Source: CAYRWR01 sp964428015
Lineage (GTDB): Bacteria; Spirochaetota; Brevinematia; Brevinematales; CAYRWR01
Reading direction: 5' to 3'
NCBI GenBank assembly: GCA_964428015.1
Contig: CAYRWR010000005.1
Coordinates: forward strand, 62,001 to 126,000
Length of the DNA: 64,000 bases
The notes below the pieces were generated by a model. That model worked only from the letters and a program-made list of their open reading frames with translations. It was not told where the DNA came from and did not search any database. Positions 1-7,470 of the stretch are shown in pieces (position 1 is the stretch's first letter; every line of letters begins with the position of its first letter). The position numbers were made by a program, and so were the translations under genes.

Positions 1-378
1 CTTTTTTCCCTGTTCACGAAGGTATTCCAGAGCCTTTTTGGCGTTACGCATCAGGCTGGGATTGATCTGCAGGATGGCATTGATATAACTATCATACACC
101 TTTTTAAAAATCACCACGTCATGCACAGTGAGAGAGTCCAGCCACATCTTGACCTGTTTAAAAGGAGAAAAGGCTAGTCCGGTACGGGCATGATATTCGT
201 CATAGGCCCGGCTCATCTCTATATATTTTTCTTTCAGTTCAGAAAATTTAACGGGGTACAGGCCCTTTTCCAGTATGCTGAAGGTGGTATCCAGGTGATA
301 CTGTTCCCTTTCAACATTGGCATCATCCTGGATGATAGTATTGTACAGGTCAAAAATGAAATACTGGTACTCGCGCAA
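1..378 (-). CDS. HAD-superfamily hydrolase, N-terminal part (gene runs off the left edge)
   Basis: The visible 126 codons begin with a TTG at 376-378, preceded by a purine-rich AGAGGCAGGA. They start Leu/Met-Arg-Glu-Tyr and reach the HAD motif I, FIFDLYNTI, about ten residues in. The nucleophile Asp is present. The second Asp of the usual DxD is Tyr, as in haloacid-dehalogenase-like and some nucleotidase-like members (DxYxT). A helical cap-like stretch follows (KFSELKEKYIEMSRAYDEYH). The gene starts 11 bp after the gyrA stop on the same strand, so the two are probably co-transcribed. The substrate cannot be read from this part. The C-terminal half, with motifs III and IV, lies outside the window. 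Confidence 0.7.
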   Translation of the reverse strand, partial: MREYQYFIFDLYNTIIQDDANVEREQYHLDTTFSILEKGLYPVKFSELKEKYIEMSRAYDEYHARTGLAFSPFKQVKMWLDSLTVHDVVIFKKVYDSYINAILQINPSLMRNAKKALEYLREQGKK

Positions 379-389
379 ATCCTGCCTCT

Positions 390-2873
390 TTATTCTTCTT
401 CTTCAGAACTGCCGATGTTGGAGATACTGGATACCTCATCATCATCCATCAGGTCTATCATCTTCAACAGGTTAGTAGCCAGAGTGTCCACACCATAGGA
501 CACACGGCGGCCCTGACGGGTAGTGATAACGATGTTATCTCCGGGCTCACATACTGCCATATCAGCCAGTTCCCGTTTCTTGCCCAGGTCTACGACCTTA
601 AAGCCTTTTCCGCCGCGGTTGGCACGCAGGGTAAACTCGTCAAACTTGATCTTCTTGCCTTTTCCATCCCGGGTAATGACCACAATGAAGTTGTCGGGTG
701 ACGCAATACCCATACCCAGCACGGCTTCATCACTGCTGCCGGACGTGGACACACAATTGGCGCCGGCGGCACCGCGGCTGTAAATGGGCAGGAGTTCTTC
801 TTTAAGGCGGAAACCTTTACCGTTTTTCTTGAGGAAGAACAATTCCTGAGTACCATCGGTGACCAGGGCTCCGCATACGGTATCGTCTTTATTGAGACGC
901 ACGCCGTTGATACCTACTCTCTGGATGGAGTCAAAGTTAGACAAAGAGATGCGGGGGGCTTTACCCTTGGAGGTGATAAACACCATATAGCAGTCTTCCT
1001 TAAACTCCTCGATAAGCAGTACCGCGCTGATCTTTTCACCATTCTGTTCGATTGACTTCAGTCGGTCAATGTTACGGATGTGGGCACGGGTGATCTTGCC
1101 TTCGTTGGTACCGGTGATCTCGTAGCCCTTGAGGGAGTAGACTCTTCCCGAGTCGGTCACAAACAAGACAGTGTCCTTGTAGTGTCCGAATACGGTGGCA
1201 AAGATAAAGTCATCCGCTTCCAGTTTGTCACTGTCGGTGGCGTCCCCTTTGCGGCCCTTGCTGGTGCGGCTGCCGGCCTTGAGGGACCGTCCGGTCTCAC
1301 GTATAATGAAACCCTTCTTGGATACCGTGAGGAGCATGTCATCATTCTGGATGAGCTCTTCCTGGTCAATACTGGCAGTCTCAATGGTAGCAAACTGGGT
1401 GCGGCGTTCATCGCCTATTTCTTTAATCATCTCAGCCAGCTCATCCACGATAATTTTATCGCGGCGCTCCTGGTTGGACAGGATGTCCTTGAGGTCGGCG
1501 ATGAGGATGACCAGTTCTTCTTTTCTTTCTACCAGCTTTTTGGTTTCCAGGCTGGTCAGCTTTTGCAGACGCATGTCCAGAATAGCCTGAGCCTGTATCT
1601 CACTGAGCTTAAAGGCCTTCATCAGGTTGGCACGGGCATCAGGGGTGTCCGAGGATTTTTTGATGATACGGATCACTTCATCGATATTCTGCAGGGCAAT
1701 GAGGAGCCCTTCCAAAATATGCAGTTCCTGTTCAGCCTTGTCCAGGTCAAACTGGGTGCGGCGGATGATGATGTCACGGCGGTGTTCCACATAATGCTTG
1801 ATCATATCCCTCAGATTGAGCACACGGGGCTGGTTGTTGACCAGATTGACAAAATTCATACGGATCTTCACCTTCATGGAGGTGGTCTTGTACAGGATGG
1901 ACTTTATCGATTCAGGGTCAGCTTCTTTATTCAGAATAATGTTGATACGGATGCCTTCTTTAGAGGATTCATCGCGTACTTCACGTATATCCCGCAGGAT
2001 AAGATTGTACTTATTCTTGGTATCCAGAGCCAGGTCAGATATTTCTTCTACAATACGGCTCTTGACGATACGATAGGGGATCTGGGTAATGATCAGGGAG
2101 TTGGTAGTATTGCCTTCTTCCAGTTCAAATTTTCCGGCCAATTCAATAGTACCATTCCCGGTCTCATAGCCTTCCAGAAGCTCAGCTTTATTGGTGATGA
2201 TACCGTAGGTAGGAAAGTCCGGGCCGGGGATATGCTTCATCAGTTCTTTGATGGTAATGTTTGGGTTTTTGATATAAGCTGCCACCCCTTTGGCAACCTC
2301 GGAGAGGTTATGGGTGGGGATATCGGTAGCAAAACCCACCGCGATACCGGTGGTGCCGTTACAGAGCAGTTGGGGGAATTTTCCGGGCAGTACGGAGGGC
2401 TCTTTCATGGTGTCGTCAAAGTTGGGGCGGAAGTCCACTGTATCTTTTTTGATGTCGTCCAGCATAAACTCAGCCACACGGGACAGCTTCATTTCGGTAT
2501 AACGCATAGCGGCGGGGGGGTCATCATCTATAGAGCCGAAGTTCCCCTGTCCCACGATCAGCGGGTAGCGCATGGAGAAATCCTGGGCCATCTTGACCGC
2601 GGCCATATATACCGAAGAGTCACCATGGGGGTGGTATTTACCCAGCACATCACCCACCACACGGGCGGATTTACGGGTCTGCTTATCATGCCACAGCGCC
2701 AGTTCACTCATGGCGAACAGAATACGGCGGTGTACCGGCTTGGTACCGTCCCGCACGTCAGGTATCGCGCGGCTGGTGATGACAGAATACGCGTAGTTCA
2801 GATAAGAAGTCTTCATCTCGTCTTCAAAAAAGGCCGAGAACAACTGCGGGCCGGAATCTCCCTTTTTGGCCAT
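390..2873 (-). CDS. gyrA: DNA gyrase / topoisomerase IV subunit A
   Basis: A full-length 827-residue type IIA topoisomerase breakage-reunion subunit. It makes and reseals the double-strand break, with GyrB or ParE supplying the ATPase. The core is clear: IPDVRDGTKPVHRRIL near residue 37, KYHPHGDSSVY near 80, and the catalytic Tyr125 in AAMRYTE. The C-terminal half carries propeller repeats. At the place of the GyrA-box in blade 1 the sequence reads SKGRKG rather than QRRGGKG, and a later blade has NRGGKG. The QRDR position that is Asp87 in E. coli GyrA (Glu84 in ParC) is Met90 here. The ATG follows AGGAGAGGGG. No gyrB or parE is in view, so GyrA versus ParC is judged on overall features only; I favour GyrA. 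Confidence 0.9.
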   Translation of the reverse strand: MAKKGDSGPQLFSAFFEDEMKTSYLNYAYSVITSRAIPDVRDGTKPVHRRILFAMSELALWHDKQTRKSARVVGDVLGKYHPHGDSSVYMAAVKMAQDFSMRYPLIVGQGNFGSIDDDPPAAMRYTEMKLSRVAEFMLDDIKKDTVDFRPNFDDTMKEPSVLPGKFPQLLCNGTTGIAVGFATDIPTHNLSEVAKGVAAYIKNPNITIKELMKHIPGPDFPTYGIITNKAELLEGYETGNGTIELAGKFELEEGNTTNSLIITQIPYRIVKSRIVEEISDLALDTKNKYNLILRDIREVRDESSKEGIRINIILNKEADPESIKSILYKTTSMKVKIRMNFVNLVNNQPRVLNLRDMIKHYVEHRRDIIIRRTQFDLDKAEQELHILEGLLIALQNIDEVIRIIKKSSDTPDARANLMKAFKLSEIQAQAILDMRLQKLTSLETKKLVERKEELVILIADLKDILSNQERRDKIIVDELAEMIKEIGDERRTQFATIETASIDQEELIQNDDMLLTVSKKGFIIRETGRSLKAGSRTSKGRKGDATDSDKLEADDFIFATVFGHYKDTVLFVTDSGRVYSLKGYEITGTNEGKITRAHIRNIDRLKSIEQNGEKISAVLLIEEFKEDCYMVFITSKGKAPRISLSNFDSIQRVGINGVRLNKDDTVCGALVTDGTQELFFLKKNGKGFRLKEELLPIYSRGAAGANCVSTSGSSDEAVLGMGIASPDNFIVVITRDGKGKKIKFDEFTLRANRGGKGFKVVDLGKKRELADMAVCEPGDNIVITTRQGRRVSYGVDTLATNLLKMIDLMDDDEVSSISNIGSSEEEE

Positions 2874-3012
2874 TCCCCTCTCCTTATGTTACAGGAATTA
2901 TCAATCTGTAATTATATCTGGCAAAGCGGAAATTGTCAAAGAGACGTCTGTGTGTGGGGTGTGATTGATAATCTGAAAAACAGGAATAATTATAAAATAT
3001 GCGGTTCTGTCT

Positions 3013-3018
3013 TATAAT
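3013..3018 (+). promoter_or_regulatory. Candidate -10 box for the LprI-like gene
   Basis: A perfect TATAAT lies 45 bp before the start codon at 3063. No convincing -35 hexamer sits 16-18 bp upstream, so this is a weak call. Confidence 0.3.
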
Positions 3019-3062
3019 ATCCGGGTATACAGCTGGTTTTTTTTACCTAAAAAGGAGTATTT

Positions 3063-3467
3063 ATGAAAAAAACAATGATTCTCATGGTATTATTTTTGGG
3101 CTGCCTGATGCCGGCGTCTGCCCAGACTCAACTGGAAATGAATCTGGCGGAACTGAAAAAATATCAGATAGCTGATGATGAACTCAACCAGGTCTATCGG
3201 AAGATCCAGGAAGTATACCGGGAAGACACACTCTTTCTGCAAAAGCTCAAGTCTGCTCAGCTGGCCTGGATAAAATTCCGCGATCTGCATCTGGAGTCCC
3301 TGTACCCGGAAGAAGACAAAGCTCTGCATTACGGCTCAGTCTACCCTACCTGCCGCTATATTGTCCTGACAGAACTGACTAAGGCCCGCACGGTTCAGCT
3401 CCGGGTCTGGCTGAAGGGTCTACCTCAGGGTGATGTATGCAGCGGCAGTGTAAAATCCGGGAAATAA
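3063..3467 (+). CDS. Secreted LprI-like protein (DUF1311)
   Basis: A 134-residue protein with a Sec signal peptide (MKKTMILMVLFLGCLMPASA, cleavage probably after ASA). It is followed by a helical domain matching the lysozyme-inhibitor LprI N-terminal/DUF1311 pattern: a central LAWIKFRD, then GSVYPTCRYIVLTELTKART. One Cys of the usual pairs is retained in PTCRY, and another occurs near the C-terminus in DVCSGS. The family is periplasmic and some members bind lysozyme; the function here is inferred. The ATG follows AAAAAGGAG. The gene is monocistronic and divergent from gyrA. Confidence 0.7.
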   Translation: MKKTMILMVLFLGCLMPASAQTQLEMNLAELKKYQIADDELNQVYRKIQEVYREDTLFLQKLKSAQLAWIKFRDLHLESLYPEEDKALHYGSVYPTCRYIVLTELTKARTVQLRVWLKGLPQGDVCSGSVKSGK

Positions 3468-3714
3468 TCAGTTGTGGGCAGATACAAGAAAGTAGAATAA
3501 AAAAAATGGGTTGCCGCCACTTTGCTTATTTCATATATTATTATCAGTTCTATCTGGAAAAAAAGTGAGAAATGTTTTAAAATAATCGTATGAGTAGATT
3601 GATATAATTCCACAAGACGGGACCTAACTATGATCATAGCCTGTTCAGCTGAGAATCCCGCACAATCCAGAAAATGTAAAAAGGCATAAAATTATAAAAA
3701 GGAAGTTTTTAACA

Positions 3715-4686
3715 ATGAGTTTATTCAAGCGTATTCGCAGATATTTTGGGGATTATAGCATTAAAAACGTCTCCGCTATGTTTAAAAACAGCAAATCCGA
3801 ATCCAGGGTATGCGAATCTTCCTGTTCTGGTAAACTGGTGGTTATAACCGGAGCTACCGCCGGGATCGGCTATTATACCGCACATAAATATGCCGCCAAG
3901 GGCGCAGATCTGATCTGTATAAACCGGAACCAGGAAAAGTCTGAGAAACTCTGTGCCGAGATCAGGGAAAAATATAAGACCCAATGTGATTATATGCTGA
4001 CTGATTTCAGTAGTTTGAGTCAGGTAAAAACTTTGACCCAAAAACTGCTCAAACTGCCCCGTCCTATTGATATCCTCATCCATAATGCCGGCCTGTATAT
4101 CAACCGCAGGTCTGAAACAGAAGAGGGACTGGAAACTGTGTTTGTGGTAAATCATCTTTCCTCTTTTTACCTCAACTGTTTTCTGCTGCCTGTTTTTGAA
4201 AAGCAAAAAAAAGGCAGGATTATCCTGGTAAACTCGGAAGGGCACCGTTTTGCCGCGTGGGGCTTGCGTACTGATGACCTCAACTGGACCAAGCGCTTTT
4301 ATTCCGGATTAGGCAGCTACGGTTCCGCCAAACTGTCCCAACTCCTGACCATGCTGGTTTTTTCCGACAAACTGGCCGGCAGCGGTGTGACCATCAACGC
4401 CATGCATCCCGGTGCAGTCAAAACCGAGGCAGGTAAAGATAACGGCCGTGTTTACAAATGGTTCAAAGAAAAAATCCTGGAGAGAAACTTCAAAACCCCG
4501 GAAATCTCCGCTGAGGCTCTGTATTACCTGGGGATGTCGGACGAAGTCAGTAATACCAGCGGTAAATTTTTCCACCTGACCACTCTGGAAGACCCAGCTC
4601 CCCCGGCTATAGACAGAGAAGCAGCTGAAGAGATTTATAATATCAGCCTTCAGCTGTGCGGACTGGAAGATACAGCAAAAAAATAA
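3715..4686 (+). CDS. Short-chain dehydrogenase/reductase, retinol-dehydrogenase-like
   Basis: A 323-residue Rossmann-fold oxidoreductase. The cofactor motif TGATAGIG lies at residues 45-52 after an N-terminal extension of about 38 residues. NAG of the core is in ILIHNAGLYIN, and the active-site pair is Tyr202-x-x-x-Lys206 in SYGSAKLSQL. The late segment INAMHPGAVKTEAG is typical of the retinol dehydrogenase/WWOX-like subgroup, which uses NADP(H) on lipophilic alcohols or ketones. The substrate is not evident. The gene stands alone, with non-coding flanks of about 250 bp on each side. A lipid substrate is possible but nothing nearby supports one. Confidence 0.85.
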   Translation: MSLFKRIRRYFGDYSIKNVSAMFKNSKSESRVCESSCSGKLVVITGATAGIGYYTAHKYAAKGADLICINRNQEKSEKLCAEIREKYKTQCDYMLTDFSSLSQVKTLTQKLLKLPRPIDILIHNAGLYINRRSETEEGLETVFVVNHLSSFYLNCFLLPVFEKQKKGRIILVNSEGHRFAAWGLRTDDLNWTKRFYSGLGSYGSAKLSQLLTMLVFSDKLAGSGVTINAMHPGAVKTEAGKDNGRVYKWFKEKILERNFKTPEISAEALYYLGMSDEVSNTSGKFFHLTTLEDPAPPAIDREAAEEIYNISLQLCGLEDTAKK

Positions 4687-4862
4687 ACGGCAAAACATTT
4701 CAGACACTTTCTGCAAATAGATTTTTCCCATCCTGAAATCAAGTTACAGAACCACCTGCTTGATTTATTTTCCCCATTTATTGATAACTACTGTTAATCC
4801 TCTATTAAAAACAGTATGAACTTACAGTGGATATTTCTTTTTTAGTAATTTTTAAAATTCTG

Positions 4863-4871
4863 AGCTAGAAT
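4863..4871 (+). promoter_or_regulatory. AGCTAGAAT motif, copy 1 (upstream of the SpoIIE phosphatase)
   Basis: The 9-mer AGCTAGAAT ends 62 bp before the start codon at 4934. The same 9-mer occurs upstream of two other signalling genes, at 10785-10793 (plus) and 25200-25208 (minus). TAGAAT could be the -10 element of a dedicated promoter. The role is inferred from recurrence only. Confidence 0.35.
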
Positions 4872-4933
4872 GAATATATTAAGGAAGCAATTTTATTTTC
4901 ACTAGTCCACTGATTTAAAAGAGGTGCCGGTTC

Positions 4934-6742
4934 ATGCCCCGTTTTATTTATATTTTTATTCTACTGCTGGTAACACCTCTGCTCTACGGAAACAGCTTAT
5001 CCATCCCGCAGAAGGATCTTCTGTTTTCTCTGGATGATTTGTCACCTGTTACTCAAAAACAATGGCAAAAGATGGATCTTGGTAATATCCGCTTTTTCAC
5101 CAACCGCACCTTCTGGATAAAAGCTGAATTGCCAGGCTCGGTCCCGGCACAATCTGAACTGCTGCTCATCAGTACTTTTGACCATGTACACTTTTACATA
5201 GGGACCAATGAACTGAAAAGTAAACAGGCCGGCCGTTTTGAGAAAGGGGTTAACCTGCCTGACTATGCCCCGGGACTCCCTTTGTACATGCAGGTGGAAT
5301 GGAAAGATTTTTCTTCACTGCGTCTGATAGCACTAAAAATCATCGATGCCTCCCAAACTGAATACCACGACCGTTATTCTGATATTATCATGCGTGGTTC
5401 CTACGACCTGGTATGCGGGGTGATTTTTCTGCTTCTGGGAGCAGTATCTTTACTGACCTGGCTGCTCCGCAGAGGTAAAAAAGACACGATCTTACTCTCC
5501 TTTTTTCTTTTTTCCACTACTATAGGATTAAAATTTGTACTTTCTTCCGATATCACTATCCTTAATAGCGGCAACAACCCGGTGCTGTATAATATTAATG
5601 AGGTTTCCTTTCTTTTCTTCCCTGCATTTTTCACGCTGTTTATTTCCCGCCAATTCGGAAGGGGATGGATTACTAAATTTATGGATTTTCTCTGGAAGAT
5701 CAATCTTATACTGGCAATTCCTATTGCTATATTATTCATCCTCAGGACAGGATTTCAAATTTATACTATCTTTACTCTGGGACTGGCACTGGAGTTTTTC
5801 GTTTCCATGCTGGCCCTGCTGGACACTATCCGCTCCATGAAAAAAGATCACCGCTTTGTCCTGCTGCTTACCTCCCTGTTATCCCTGATTATTTCCTTCT
5901 TCATAGGTTTCTTCGGGGTACCGGCTTATATTTTTATTTTACCTTATTTTTATTTCTTTGGGGTGCTTTTCTATATGACTATAGACAGTCTGTCCGCCCG
6001 AGACCGGGAACTCATAGCTATCCAGGAAGAACTATCTGTCGCGAAACGCATCCAGATGTCCATCATTCCCGCGGTGAAACCAAAGTTCGAAGGTATAGCT
6101 TTCGGCTCGATTTATATACCCATGACTTCTGTAGCCGGAGATATCTATGATTACGCGGTGATAAACGGCCATCAGATAGGCATCCTTATTGCCGACGTAT
6201 CCGGACATGGTGTCCCAGCCGCTATGATTGCTTCTATGATCAAGGTCTCCTACCACTCCTGCAGTCTACATTTTGCTCGTTCCGGTGCGCTCCTTTCTTC
6301 TTTGAATACTATTCTGTCCGGACGTATGGAAAGTCAGTTTGTTACAGCCGGATATTGCGTACTGGACCGTTCCGCCATGACCCTCTGCTATTCCAGTGCT
6401 GCCCACCCCCCTCTTATTCTACAAGATCGGGAAAGTGGTGAAATGCAGTTTCTTAAACCTCGCGGAACCGTAATCGGTTATTTCCCGGATCAGGTTTTTG
6501 GAGAAGAAACAGTGAAAATCCGGTCGGGTACTCGTGTTATACTCTATACTGACGGTATTACTGAAACAGAAAATGCTGACGGAGAAGAGTTCGGTGAACA
6601 GCAATTCCGGCAGTTTATAGCAGACCACCGGGATGCAGACCCGGATGTTTTCCTGGCTGAGCTGATTACTACCCTGCAGACCTGGAACCGGGAGGATTCA
6701 TTCCAGGATGACATCACTGCTGTAGTTCTGGATGTTCTGTAA
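4934..6742 (+). CDS. 7TMR-DISM sensor with SpoIIE-type PP2C phosphatase output
   Basis: A 602-residue membrane protein. A signal peptide (residues 1-20) leads into an extracytoplasmic 7TMR-DISM sensory domain of about 130 residues. About seven transmembrane helices follow (roughly 150-355), then a short coiled linker (SARDRELIAIQEELSVAKRI) and a C-terminal SpoIIE/RsbU PP2C phosphatase. Metal-binding motifs are present: VAGDIYDY (Gly402-Asp403), IADVSGHG, LYTDGITE and the terminal QDDITAVVLD. The family dephosphorylates anti-anti-sigma or STAS proteins in partner-switching cascades. No STAS or anti-sigma gene lies nearby, so the target is distant. The ATG follows AGAGGT, and an AGCTAGAAT motif lies 62 bp upstream. 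Confidence 0.88.
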   Translation: MPRFIYIFILLLVTPLLYGNSLSIPQKDLLFSLDDLSPVTQKQWQKMDLGNIRFFTNRTFWIKAELPGSVPAQSELLLISTFDHVHFYIGTNELKSKQAGRFEKGVNLPDYAPGLPLYMQVEWKDFSSLRLIALKIIDASQTEYHDRYSDIIMRGSYDLVCGVIFLLLGAVSLLTWLLRRGKKDTILLSFFLFSTTIGLKFVLSSDITILNSGNNPVLYNINEVSFLFFPAFFTLFISRQFGRGWITKFMDFLWKINLILAIPIAILFILRTGFQIYTIFTLGLALEFFVSMLALLDTIRSMKKDHRFVLLLTSLLSLIISFFIGFFGVPAYIFILPYFYFFGVLFYMTIDSLSARDRELIAIQEELSVAKRIQMSIIPAVKPKFEGIAFGSIYIPMTSVAGDIYDYAVINGHQIGILIADVSGHGVPAAMIASMIKVSYHSCSLHFARSGALLSSLNTILSGRMESQFVTAGYCVLDRSAMTLCYSSAAHPPLILQDRESGEMQFLKPRGTVIGYFPDQVFGEETVKIRSGTRVILYTDGITETENADGEEFGEQQFRQFIADHRDADPDVFLAELITTLQTWNREDSFQDDITAVVLDVL

Positions 6743-6771
6743 AGATTACTGGATCAGATAAAAAAATGTAT

Positions 6772-6807
6772 TGCCTGAAAATATACCTATACCAGGCAGA
6801 TTTTTTT
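6772..6807. terminator. Hairpin between the convergent SpoIIE and bcp genes
   Basis: TGCCTG (6772-6777) pairs with CAGGCA (6793-6798) and is followed by seven T on the plus strand. An A-run precedes it, so it can act in both directions. The loop is long (15 nt). Confidence 0.45.
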
Positions 6808-6860
6808 GTATTAAGAATGAGTAAAAGTATAATCCCTTGTAATGCATAATGAATGTATTA

Positions 6861-7334
6861 TCACTTGCCGCCTATCAGTCCATTCAGCTTGACCAGGACT
6901 TCTTCCACATGGCCCTTGACGCTAACCGGGCTCCATACGTGGGCAATTTTACCCTGGGGGTCGATAATAAGGGTGGTACGTACCACTCCCTCATATTCCT
7001 TACCGTAATTCTTTTTGATCTGCCATACCCCGTATTTCTGGAGAGTGGTCTTTTCGGGATCGGCAGCCAGGGTAATGGTGAGGTTCTGTTTAGCGCTGAA
7101 CTTTTCGTGGCTCTGTACTGTATCAGGGCTGACTCCCACGATGAGAGCACCCATTTTTTTAAAATTGGCTTGTTCGGAACTGAAATCTATAGCCTCTATA
7201 GTACATCCGGGGGTGTTATCCTTGGGATAGAAATACAGCACCAGCCATTTACCTTTGGCGTCCTGTAATGAAAATTTGCCCTGAGGGGTGTCCAGGCTAA
7301 AGTCGGGAGCTGTTTTGCCAACTGATGGTATCAT
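6861..7334 (-). CDS. bcp: Thiol peroxidase of the Bcp/PrxQ family
   Basis: A 157-residue peroxiredoxin of the normal family length. It has the fold start APDFSL, the active-site segment YPKDNTPGCT with peroxidatic Cys44, and a conserved R in VVRTTLIID. The resolving Cys that many Bcp proteins have five residues after the first is absent (Asp at position 49-50), so this is a one-Cys variant that needs an external reductant. It reduces hydrogen and organic peroxides in the cytoplasm. The ATG follows AAGGAGGAG. The gene is divergent from the radical-SAM gene. Confidence 0.92.
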   Translation of the reverse strand: MIPSVGKTAPDFSLDTPQGKFSLQDAKGKWLVLYFYPKDNTPGCTIEAIDFSSEQANFKKMGALIVGVSPDTVQSHEKFSAKQNLTITLAADPEKTTLQKYGVWQIKKNYGKEYEGVVRTTLIIDPQGKIAHVWSPVSVKGHVEEVLVKLNGLIGGK

Positions 7335-7366
7335 TTTCTCCTCCTTGATAATCTATTTCAGAATTT

Positions 7367-7375
7367 ATTATAACA
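7367..7375 (-). promoter_or_regulatory. Extended -10 promoter of bcp
   Basis: Read on the minus strand, TGTTATAAT is an extended -10 (TGn-TATAAT) about 33 bp before the bcp start. No good -35 is seen, which is common for extended -10 promoters. Confidence 0.45.
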
Positions 7376-7439
7376 GAAAGGGTTTAAACAGGCTAATATT
7401 TTCATAGTAGAATACCGGGTTTCTCTTTTTTTTAATTCA

Positions 7440-7448
7440 TGCTATAAT
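7440..7448 (+). promoter_or_regulatory. Extended -10 promoter of the radical-SAM gene
   Basis: TGCTATAAT matches an extended -10 (TGn-TATAAT) 22 bp before the ATG at 7471. It implies a very short 5' leader containing AGGAGAG. Confidence 0.5.
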
Positions 7449-7470
7449 ATTTTCAAATCAGGAGAGAAAC

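Noticed and set aside
1080..3017. A 645-codon open frame antisense to gyrA
   Set aside because: It lies entirely opposite a highly conserved gene, has no ribosome-binding site and no domain features; long antisense frames arise from the codon bias of gyrA.
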